From Sacculina carcini (lineage: Eukaryota; Arthropoda; Thecostraca; Sacculinidae), in contig OU696576.1 in assembly GCA_916048095.2 (NCBI GenBank), positions 1,901,501 through 1,965,500 on the forward strand: a stretch of 64,000 nt of DNA, read 5' to 3'. Under the pieces are notes generated by a model. The model was not told where the DNA came from. It did not search any database and worked only from the letters and a program-made list of their open reading frames with translations. Every line of letters begins with the position of its first letter. The stretch's first letter is position 1. The translations under genes and the position numbers were made by a program. Below, piece after piece: positions 55,535 to 64,000 of this stretch.

Positions 55535-56329
55535 TTAGAACTGAGCACGAGGAATGCCATCTTCAGGTGGCAGCGGAACAAAAAGTTCAAAATTCCACAC
55601 TCCGTTGATGTTGTACTCGTCGTTGTTGGATAGCAGTTGAGTGACATCGTGCAGGCTGAACTCACTCGGGCGAATGTATTTTGTGAGTTCACTACGAGTC
55701 GGCGAGTCACAAACAGTTGACGAAAGAAAAACAGAGTTGTCATTCTCACGTGGACACGGTCTAGACAAGTCACGAGGGTTCACTTGATGGAGGTCATCCT
55801 CGCTTATGTGCAGCAGATGGAACGTCTGCTGTGGTTCCCTGTGAACAGTGGCATGTGTTTCTGTGCTGGTGTTTGCACTGGTCTCATTGTTTTCGAGAGC
55901 CAGTGGTTCACTCGCTGATTGACCAGTGTATTTGTCGTTGGGCACGTTGTTTATGGCAGACAGTGTGCTGACTGATCTTGTCACACGCACACGAGAGGCG
56001 GTGTGCTGAACGATGTTATCACACTCACACAAGTCAGTTCTCATTTTCTTGGCTGGTGATGGAGTTCTAGCACAGCCACTTCGCTTCCTCTTTTCATGAG
56101 AACTCTTCGACTTGACCCACCTTCTCATGTATTTGATGAACTTTTCACCCCCTCTGGTGGTCGGAGGATACGTTCTTTTTAGAGGTGACATATTGTTGGT
56201 TACTCGGCGGACAGTATTATTGTCTTTGGCAGCTGTTCGACACTGATCGGTTGCATTTGTGTCGTTGTCTGATTGGCACTGGATGTTAGTGCCTGGTAAG
56301 CTTATTCTCAGTGATGATGTCATATTCAT
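55535..56329 (-). CDS. Hypothetical protein, 264 aa, nuclear-type basic region
   Basis: An uninterrupted frame without recognised homologues. It is hydrophilic, with no signal peptide or membrane segment. A Lys/Arg-rich stretch at residues 65-100 (KSSHEKRKRSGC, SPAKKMR) looks like a nuclear localisation or DNA-binding segment. The rest is Asn/Ser/Thr-rich, with an acidic C-terminal half ending VPLPPEDGIPRAQF. It could be a host exon, a lineage-specific gene or an ORF of an unrecognised mobile element; it lies between a foldback repeat and gypsy C2. There is no clear splice site inside. No function is assigned. Confidence 0.5.
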   Translation of the reverse strand: MNMTSSLRISLPGTNIQCQSDNDTNATDQCRTAAKDNNTVRRVTNNMSPLKRTYPPTTRGGEKFIKYMRRWVKSKSSHEKRKRSGCARTPSPAKKMRTDLCECDNIVQHTASRVRVTRSVSTLSAINNVPNDKYTGQSASEPLALENNETSANTSTETHATVHREPQQTFHLLHISEDDLHQVNPRDLSRPCPRENDNSVFLSSTVCDSPTRSELTKYIRPSEFSLHDVTQLLSNNDEYNINGVWNFELFVPLPPEDGIPRAQF

Positions 56330-56654
56330 CCCAGCTTAGACTAGCTTAGAGTAGAGTTTGGTCAGATAAATCACGTATAAACGTATGAACGCTTGCGCTA
56401 AGATGCTTAATGCACATAAGACGCCACGAAATTGAGCAGGTCAACGATCCGGTCGATATAATACAGCCACACTTGTTTTTCTTATAAAAACACACGCTGT
56501 TGTTATATTGACGCCTTTGATTTGAATAATCCATATCGAGATTTGATTTAATATATTTTATTCAATTAATTTCAGGTCGGTTGTTTTAAATTGGGGTTAA
56601 TATATAAAAATACATGTTTGTAACCTTAAATTATTTAAGTGTATTAAATATTAA
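56330..56654. other. No gene recognised
   Basis: AT-rich, with a short frame 56346-56534 of no known family. Confidence 0.4.
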
Positions 56655-56659
56655 TGGTA

Positions 56660-57094
56660 TTACGGACTGCCTGTCAAGACGTTTACCTCTGGATCGTCCC
56701 GTTGAGCGAGTGCGAGCCTCTTGAGGTCCAGACTCTGCTCTCCAGTCATGTTTGATGTCTGCGTGACGTGGAATGGCCTGCTGAGGCAGTAGGCAGCGGT
56801 GTTTTTGACGCCCGGAGCGTGTCTGACGTCGGTTGAAAACTCGCTGATATACGCGATCTGGCGCTGGACGCGGAGTGATTTCTCCGCTGAACTAGTAAAA
56901 GCGTAAACGAGCGGCTTGTGATCAGTCAACAGGCTGAGATCAGGACGTCACTCGAGCAGGTGCCTGAAGCGTTTGACGGCACTGAAGATTGCGTAGAGCT
57001 CTTTGTCAGCGGTGCTCCACTTTCTTTGAGTCGGCGACAGTACACGGGAATGGTAGGCCAGCGGGACCCACCTGCCGTCTTGTTACTGCTGTAT
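56660..57094 (-). pseudogene. C2 RNase H C-terminal half
   Basis: Frames carry DGRWVPLAYHSR, STADKELYAIFSAVKRFRHLLE and then TDHKPLVYAFTSSAEKSLRVQRQIAY, ending in the linker before integrase. Homologous to C1 at 32460-32800. It continues the RT frame broken at 61320. One frame change is visible near 56935. Confidence 0.85.
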
Positions 57095-57357
57095 GTGTCT
57101 TGTTACTGCTGTATGCCGTCTTGTTACTGCTGTTGTTACCGCTGTAACGTCTTGTTAGTGCTGTGTGTGTGTTTGGACTTCGTTGTGAACGGACGTGTTT
57201 TGCTTGCTCCCGTATGAGTGAATTTGCGCGGCGGTGTGTGTGTGTTTGGGTGTGACCGTGACCGTGGCCGAGTGCGTTGAACTCAGGCTTGTGCGAAGTC
57301 ATAGGCGTGTTAAGATTGGTGCTGGTGACATAGGCGTGATCAGGTTCCAGCGTCAAC

Positions 57358-58103
57358 ATGGCAAATAAAATTGTTGACCTGAAGAAAATGCAGCGCACTC
57401 AGTTGGCGAGGATCAACAAAGAAGACTTGATCGAATCGATACTGGCTGCTCGGCAACAGGATGATACGCCACTGTTGAGGTCAGTGGAGGAAAAGTTGGA
57501 CGCGGTAATGGCAGAAGTCGCAGAGCTGAAGAGAACATTAATGTCTCCAGAGAGCTTTGTGGGGAGAAAAATAGAATAATTGAACGACCGATTGGAAAAA
57601 CAGGGGAAATTATCGCCCGACAGCAGCGTTACCTGGAGATGATGGACAGAAAGGAGAGAGGTTTAAATCTTGTTGTGCTTGGCTTGCCTGATGATGACGA
57701 AGCTTTGGCTGGCGCGACCACCGACACTGACAAGGTAAGACAAGTGTGGCAAAAGATAGGGGTGGACAATGTTCAGTGCCAGCACCGGAGGCTTGGTGCC
57801 AGGGTGGACGGCCGGAGACGTAGCAGACCCGTGCTGGTTACGATTAAAGATCAGGACACCCGTCTTAGAGTGCTCACAAATTCTAAGCGCCTTAAAGCAG
57901 CTGGGGGCGTATATTCCAAGATTTATGTGAAGAAAGACGTACACCCTGCAGTGAGAAATGAATGGCGTCGGCTACGGGAGGTAGAACAAAGGGAGAAAGA
58001 AAGACCTGAAAACATTGGATGCGATATCAGACTTGATACAAGGGAACGTAAGATCTACAGAGACCACGAAGTTATCGATTGTTGGAACCCTTGTTTTTTC
58101 TAA
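57358..58103 (+). pseudogene. ORF1 of element F (coiled-coil and RRM-like)
   Basis: Starts MANKIVDLKKMQRTQLARI; a heptad-like helix occupies residues about 30-85. After a TAG (57577) and a frameshift near 57600, the frame at 57639 continues RGLNLVVLGLPDDDE, then RLGARVDGRRRSRPVLVTI, similar to the RRM part of L1-type ORF1 proteins. It overlaps ORF2 by 25 bases. Predicted to bind RNA; the lesions disable it. Confidence 0.8.
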
Positions 58104-61100
58104 GCGGACCACGGTGCATTAGGACAATCAGAATTATTTCGTGGAATGTAAATAGCGTGTGCACAAAGTTGGAAAGAACTCATGTGTTTAGTATGTTAAA
58201 TCAGTTTGATATTGTGGCCTTGAGTGAAGTGAAGACAACCTTGCCTGTGTGTTTGCCTGGTTATGTGTCCTATCGCAGTAGAACAGTAGGTGCAGCGGAT
58301 CGTGGAGGCCTTGTGGCAATGGTTAAAAACAGTGTAAGTATGTATGTACATAGTGTTGACGTGAACATGGATGATCAAGTGTGGTTGCAAATTAGTTTTA
58401 TCAATGGTGTTATGTTTGGTTTTTGTTATATTCCACCCTGTGAGTCCCAGTATTACTCACACGAGGCCTTTGTTGCAATTCGAGAAAAGGTTTTGAGCAA
58501 TTACATGAGAAACGGGTACGTTATTCTTGGTGGCATGAATGCGAGGTTTGGGCGGGCGATAAGAGAATTGGCTCATCTGTACGAGATACCGGGTTCCACT
58601 GTATCTTACCCAAACATTGAAGATGATGTGGAGCGAATGAATGACAATGCCGAATTGCTAGCCACAATTTGCGTAGAAAACAGTCTTGTGGTATTGAATA
58701 ACCTGAAAACCAAAAGTCGGCATTTCGAAGGCAGTAAAACCTACATAAAGAATGATAGGTGGGTTTCAGAACTGGACACCTGTTTGATGTCCCCAAAAAT
58801 GGTTCAATGTGCTGACGATTTTACCATCATAAAGAGAGGAGACCTACCATCTGACCATGCTCCAATAAGTGTAGCCCTGCGGTGCTCCGACATGTGTTTG
58901 GATAATATTGCGGCAAGAGCTTCTATGCTTGGAGATCATGCGGTATTGCACGACAATACCGCCAAATGTCATGTTGCAAGGAAACCTATCAAGTATAGAA
59001 GCATGATAAAAGACAGACTGGCAGAGAGTATTTCTTGTGCTGTTATTCCCGAATTCCAGTCGTACGAGGATGTCAATGAGTTTGCAAATGACATATCTGA
59101 CGTGTTGTATGAGTGTTCGAAGCGCGCTCAGCGATTGCAAGGCGCAGATGAAAATCGGGATGGCACGTTGTGTCATATGGGGAGATGGGAGAGACTTCTA
59201 CAAGACACAGATGATGCAAGAGTGTGGAAAGCTATTAATTGGAAAGGGAAGTTCGAAGCAGATAAGAGTGATGTTTATTGTCCTAGTGATGATGAATTCA
59301 AGAAACACTTCGAACGTGTATTAAACCCTGTCTCGGCAGCCTTACCTGTTCAGGTGAACTCTTGTATCACGATCCCTGTGCTCGATGATCCCATCAGTCC
59401 TATGGAGGTGGATCTTCAGATCAGAGGGCTGAAGGTGGACAGGGCGTGTGGACCTGATGGAATAAGCCCGGGCATCCTTACCGTACTACCCGCAGAGTGG
59501 CTGTTTGCCATCACCTCATTGTTCAATGCAGTGTTCGGATCTGGTGTATACCCTGTGGAATGGAGGAGAGCAATGATGTTCACCATCTTTAAACGAGGAG
59601 ACTGGACAATCACGGATAACTACAGGGGTATTAGCGTGATAAATTCTATCAGTAAGCTATATGATATGGTAATCTGTAGCAGATTAAGACAATGGTTTTG
59701 CCCGTATCGTGAACAAGCCGAAGCTCAGACAAAGCGAGGATGTACAGAACATATTGTGTCACTGCGACTAATTACAGACATGGCCCGACGTCAAAGACTG
59801 AAACTGTTTGTTGTGTTCGTAGACTTCAGTAAAGCTTATGATATGGTTCCGCGTAACAAGCTGTTCAAACTCCTGCAGAGAATGGGCTGCGGTAGAAAGA
59901 TGTTGGCGGCACTGTTGGCGATGTACCGCGTGACGGAGTCTGTGATCGGAGGAGCTGTTGTGACCGCCACTCAAGGGGTTAGGCAAGGGTCATCAACCTC
60001 CTGCCTCTTATTCATAGTGATCATGAATGAACTTGTGAAGATGTTGAAAAGACAGTGTGGTACCGATGGTTTCCTGGGATGGTTGCATGCGTTGGTGTTG
60101 ATGGATGGCACCGTATTGTTGGCAACTACAAGGGAAAAAATATCGCATAAATTAGAGATACTAAAGTCATTTTGTGACGAGCATGGGATGGTGATAAATG
60201 AAAAGAAAACGATTTTTTTGTTATCAGTGGAACAGAACGTGATGCTGAGCCACTACGGCTGGACGGGCTTGTGATCAACTCCTGCAAACAATATACTTAC
60301 CTGGGCTCCCCATTCACCAACGACGGCTCGACGTCGTCTGCGATTAGAGCGCATGCTAAGGGCAAAATGGGGCACGTGTTGAAATTTATAGCTTTTGTCA
60401 CTAAGAATAACGACGTCCTTTTTTTGGGGAAGCGCAGAGTGTTTGATGCCGCTCTTACGTCGACGCTACTGTACGGATGTGAGTCATGGGTTGGAGGTAA
60501 CCTGAAGCCTGTGACAAAACCATACAACTGGACTTTGAATCAACTGATGGGTGTCAGAAAATCAACACCGAACGATGTATGTTACACAGAGATGGGTTGT
60601 CCGCCATTGCCGGAACTAGTCCAGACGAAGCAACACGTTTTTCATGCTAAAGCGGTAGCCGAGAGGTCTGGCATGACGGATGATCCATTGATGTTGTGTC
60701 TGGATGTTGTTGAGAAAGAGAGCACAGACACGAGTAGGAAAATTAAAAGATTCGTGAATTCCACAGTGTCGTCCATAAAAGAGGTTATGTCCACTGTACA
60801 CAAGCGTGTCACGACAGCAGGCGGATCTCGAAGTGTTGCGTACCGAGATATGAACCCCAGTTTCTCGGTGCACCGTGTGTACAGAGATTGACATGCAGTT
60901 AATGACCGATATAGGACGGCATTCACTCGTTTCAGGGTGTCTGCGCATAGATTGAGCATTGAGACGGGAAGATGGAACCGAAGAGGAAGGGGTCGTCTAC
61001 CGAAGGATGAGCGTCTGTGCGTATGCGGAGCAATACAAACGGAACAACACGTTGTGGAGGACTGCCCTGTCTCAAGATGTGTCCGAGAAGTGAATGGGCT

Positions 61101-61188
61101 GAATAAAATGGAAGAGTTTTTTAGCGGGAAATATCCCCATCACGTCGCATGTAAGATTGTGTATGATATTTTGAATTTATATGTATGA
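58079..61188 (+). pseudogene. ORF2 of element F (endonuclease-RT)
   Basis: Endonuclease: RIISWNVNSV, ALSEVKT, then VILGGMNARFG, where the usual GDMN Asp is Gly (58532). RT: GPDGISPGIL, DNYRGISVINSISKLYDM, VFVDFSKAYDMVPRNKL, GVRQGSSTSCLLF; the YADD-type box reads VLMDGTVLLA, with the second Asp lost (60107). A frameshift near 60265 and TGA at 60889 follow. The C-terminal zinc motif is CVCGAIQTEQHVVEDC. Both active sites appear inactivated by Asp to Gly. Confidence 0.88.
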
Positions 61189-61311
61189 ATCAACGTATGA
61201 GTGAGTGTCTCTCAGCAGTGTATGTGTGTATGGACTGCAGTACGTTTGAGTATGTATGCTTTGAAGTGTTGTATGCTGTATTTTGTGCACTCTGGTCAAT
61301 AAATCATCTAT

Positions 61312-62848
61312 CTATCTATCTATGACGGCTCCCACGGCTGTGTCCGATGCGTCTGACACGAATTGTGTATTGGCGTTCTCTCGTGGATATGAGAGCTGAG
61401 AAGCGGCGGTGAATTCGGTTTCGGCTTCGTTGAAAGCGGCAGATTGCGCCGCGTTCCATTGAAACTGCCGTGCACTCTTGTTGATGGCCGTGTGCAGGGG
61501 GTGTATCTTGGCAGCGAGTCCTGGTGCAAACCTAAGAAAAATGTTGACCATGCCAATGAAGCAGCGGCACTCTTTTGCGTCTCGGGGCCCCCGCATGGCA
61601 CAGAGATCAGTCACTTTGTCAGGGCGTATATTGCTGTCGGAAATCTCCAGCCCGAGAAATTGAAGTTGCTTGCGACCGAACACGCACTTCTCCGGTTTGA
61701 CGACTAATCCCGCCCGCGGGATTCTTCTGAAGAGTTCTGCTAGATCATTGCGGTGCGTGTCTTCGTCTGGACAGTAGACCATGATGTCGTCTATATAGGC
61801 GTACATTCTCGGCATGCTCCGCAGCACAGAGTCAATCAGCCGCTGGAAAGTCTGCGCTGCATTGCACAGGCCAAAAGGCATGCGTGTGTACTGGAACAAG
61901 CTGAGTGGCGTTGTTATCGCCGTTTGACCTGGTCTCGTTTCGCGACCGGAATCTGCGCATATGCCCGCGCAAGATCTAGTTTGCTGAAAACCCGTGTACC
62001 ACTAGGATGTGGACGAATCCCTGGATGTGTGGAATGGGGTACCTGTCGGGTGTTGTGTCTGCGTTGAGCCGCTCATAACAGCCCACCATACGGTTAGCTT
62101 TACCGCCGTCTTTCGGCACCAGATGTATGGGGCTGGCCCAGGGTGAGGACGAGGGGACAACAATACCTCGCTCCAGCAACTCGCTCAACTCCTGCTTGGC
62201 CGCGGTGAGCTTGCCTGGCATCAGTCGCCGAGGTCGAGCGTGCACTGGAGCACCTTTCGTGTCTATGCGATGTTCAACTCCAGGTACGTTAATGACGGGG
62301 AAACCCGTGGGAGGCTCGCAGAGTCGAATAAAGTCCGCCGATATTCGCACATTCTCGAAGCCGGCGCCGTCCGTGTTCGGTTCACGTACTGCGCTGACGT
62401 GCGCCCATGCTGGGTGAGGGCGAGTGGCAGGCTGCTCGTTGCGAGTGGACAGATATGCCGCACTGTCTGTGAGACGTTTGTTGCACATATCGACCACTAG
62501 GCCAAACTCCCTGAGAAAGTCGGCGCCCAGCATCGGTGATGGTGCCGATGCCACAAGGAATTTGAATTTGTACACGCGACCGAGGCCAAGATCCACGTCG
62601 ACAGGAAAGTCCGTCTGGTACATCTCGATATTGGAGCTGTTAGCAGCGCGTAACGGCGGTCGACGAGGTGAAGCAGGTGGCAACCGGACAGTGCCACTAC
62701 TGCCGGCTACCGAACGCGTTTCCCGATACGTCCGATGTGAAAGAGCACGGACTGGTGCATTTGCGGACTGCCGGGCCCCACTGGCGGCGATATCTGCACC
62801 AGCGGCTGATGTACGCCTTGGTTTCCGGCGCCGATTGTCCCTGCTCAT
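61312..62848 (-). pseudogene. C2 protease and reverse transcriptase
   Basis: The 62848-61976 frame has the end of the protease (APSPMLGADFLREFGLVVD), a linker, and RT start SPWASPIHLVPKDGGKANRM. A frameshift near 61950 leads to TRMPFGLCNAAQTFQRLID, AYIDDIMVYCPDE with the catalytic pair, and FIGMVNIFLRFAPGLAAKI. The last codons, DASDTAVGAVI, are the start of RNase H, interrupted by F. Confidence 0.88.
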
Positions 62849-63567
62849 GTGCGACCGGCTTTCTGCGAACCACTGCTGGTTTCCGTCTGCCTCGCTGACT
62901 TGCTAAAACAGTCGCTGTCACTTCCTCGGCCGAATCACCTTCTGCTGCCAGCGCAGTGCGCTGGAGGGACACTGCCGCGGCTTCTAGACTGGGCTGGTGG
63001 TGGCTGTCGGCGCGCTCTGCTACGTCAACTAGCGACATGGTCTTCAGCCGCTCACGACACGTGAGCCGCAGCGCTTCAGGCATCCGGGCAAGGAAAAACT
63101 CCACGACGATGTCGTGTTTTGTATCACTCGGATACAACGCCTCGATGTCACTGTACAGCTGTGAGGGCATGCGTGAGCCAAGTTCGCTCGGTATACTGAG
63201 CAAACGTCTCAAACTCTCGGCCGCCGACAAGTTTAAGCGTTGGCGAAGCAGGCTGCACAGCTGCGTGTAGCAATCATTTGCTAGGTGTTTCGCTGTGACG
63301 ATCTTTGACGATCCTGAACTGGCAGACGGGCAGTCTGGCCAACACCTTCCGCATCTTTGTTGATTGGGTCGTGATGCCGCCGTCTACCAAAAGATTTTCG
63401 CACATGGCCAGCCATGTGTCAATATCCGACACGTTGAACATTGGTAGTTCCACTTTTATCCCTGAGCAAGACTGCTCTGCTGCATGACACGAGCATGGCG
63501 CTGCTTGCTTATCTTGCTGTAATGCCTTTTCTTGCTCCATTGCGAGCACTGAGTTCGGGGTCACCAC
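62697..63567 (-). pseudogene. C2 gag and zinc-binding region
   Basis: Two frames: 63567-63274 (ELPMFNVSDIDTWLAMCENL, ARLPVCQFRIV) and 63230-62697 (AAESLRRLLSIPSELGSRMPSQLYSDIEAL, then the C..C/H-rich WCRYRRQWGPAVRKC). A frameshift separates them. Homologous to C1 gag at 25051-25560. Confidence 0.85.
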
Positions 63568-63570
63568 TGT

Positions 63571-63754
63571 AGCGAACGCAAATACTGTAGAAACACTAGC
63601 CGTGTATTATCGCCACAACTCTTGACAAACGAATGATACGGCACTGGTTGAGCTTACATACACACACACACACAAGCACGGGGGCTAAACTATAGGTCGT
63701 TGACCCCACCGGTCACGCGCGGTCACAGTACTCCTTGCGCCAGGTGCGTGGTGC
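63571..63754. other. Probable C2 LTR remnant and flank
   Basis: Starts TGTAGCGAACG next to the primer-binding-like site; contains (CA)n at 63659-63674. The outer end of the LTR is not recognisable. Confidence 0.45.
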
Positions 63755-64000
63755 CTACAAGGCCCTTATATTCTTTATGGTTCTATACACTGTATTCACC
63801 ACTCTGGATATATGCCTCTCCGGCGACATATCATCCTCAATAGTTACACCCAAATCTCTTTCGGCAGTCACCTTTTGCAGTTTGTGCTCGCCCAACATAT
63901 AAAATGTCGATGGTATGAGTTTTCCTTTACCAAATTCCATAACGTGGCACTTGCTGGCATTGTGTTTGTGTGTGTTTGTATCTTTGTATCCTTTTATCTT
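63755..64000 (-). mobile_element. L2/CR1-like RT fragment at the window edge
   Basis: On the minus strand it encodes NASKCHVMEFGKGK and KVTAERDLGVTIEDDMSPERHI, which follow the RT palm in L2/CR1-like elements. The family is like that at 31806-32325, with a different part preserved. It continues beyond the window. Confidence 0.8.

Larger units (their letters stand above)
57095..61320 (+). mobile_element. Non-LTR retrotransposon F with (TCTA)n tail
   Basis: ORF1 and ORF2 are in order, and the 3' end is (TCTA)n at 61304-61322. It interrupts RNase H of C2 exactly between codons for GAVI and QQ-QDG. The 5' junction has three or four tandem copies of a 20-bp target-derived segment (GTCTTGTTACTGCTGTAT). 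ORF1 and ORF2 are damaged. Clade not settled (RTE/Ingi/L1-like group). Confidence 0.85.
56655..63570 (-). mobile_element. Ty3/gypsy element C2 (CsRn1-like), split by element F
   Basis: Gag, protease and RT lie at 63567-61325; RNase H continues at 57094-56655 after element F. A TGTAGCG end at 63568, matching the LTR terminus TCGCTACA of C1 in reverse, is followed by a primer-binding-like TGGTGACCCCGAAC (minus strand, 63566-63553). The integrase and the 3' LTR are missing below 56655, so C2 is truncated. Proteins are close to C1. Confidence 0.88.

Overview
This window is animal nuclear DNA, most likely from an invertebrate with a large, transposon-swollen genome. The evidence is spliced exons with GT/AG-type borders, many CA/TG microsatellites, Helitron-like ends, LTR elements (one type resembling the CsRn1 group), CR1/L2-, I/Jockey- and RTE-like non-LTR elements, hAT transposons and a tRNA-derived SINE. 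TTAGG-like tracts lie inside two foldback repeats and would fit an arthropod, but this is weak and I do not name a species. No bacterial genes, operons or CRISPR arrays are visible. No complete, previously unknown molecular system is visible; what stands out is the architecture of nested mobile elements.

The only recognisable host gene is an RNF14 (ARA54)-type RBR E3 ubiquitin ligase on the + strand. Three exons are visible (6853-7365, 8062-8172, 35306-35423), covering the linker, RING1 and the start of the IBR. The upstream RWD exon(s) and downstream RING2 exons are not found. The second visible intron is about 27 kb and is filled with transposons. A second possible gene of unknown function is an uninterrupted 264-codon frame at 55535-56329 (-).

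Layout. 1-5950: Helitron-like non-autonomous elements in head-to-tail arrays with 341-bp internal repeats. 6192-6367: MITE. 6853-8172: RNF14 exons. 8575-8865: SINE. 9300-11265: unassigned, with a perfect 71-bp inverted repeat. 11266-14132: fragments of two non-LTR elements and a Ty3/gypsy element (D). 15215-23957: unknown repeat R, split by gypsy element A (16145-23683), which is itself split by LTR element B (16387-19803); both insertions keep 5-bp target duplications. 23953-34668: CR1 fragment split by gypsy element C1 (24794-34348), which in turn carries an I/Jockey-type element (26119-30949) and an L2/CR1-like fragment (31806-32325). 35306-35423: RNF14 exon. 36060-42095: second copy of R, split by a 4.8-kb hAT element (36196-40967) that itself holds a CR1 fragment. 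42220-45440: RTE-like element. 46543-48693: non-autonomous hAT with a 1-kb foldback inside. 49232-49697: 40-bp satellite. 50478-55000: CR1-type element with both ORFs open. 55068-55470: foldback repeat. 55535-56329: orphan ORF. 56655-63570: gypsy element C2 (-) split by a non-LTR element F (57095-61320, +). 63755-64000: edge of another non-LTR fragment.

Most mobile elements are dead (stops, frameshifts, lost catalytic residues). The exception is the CR1 element at 50842-54939, whose two ORFs are open with endonuclease and RT motifs in place. Duplicated target sites and split copies give a relative order of insertion for most of the nest.
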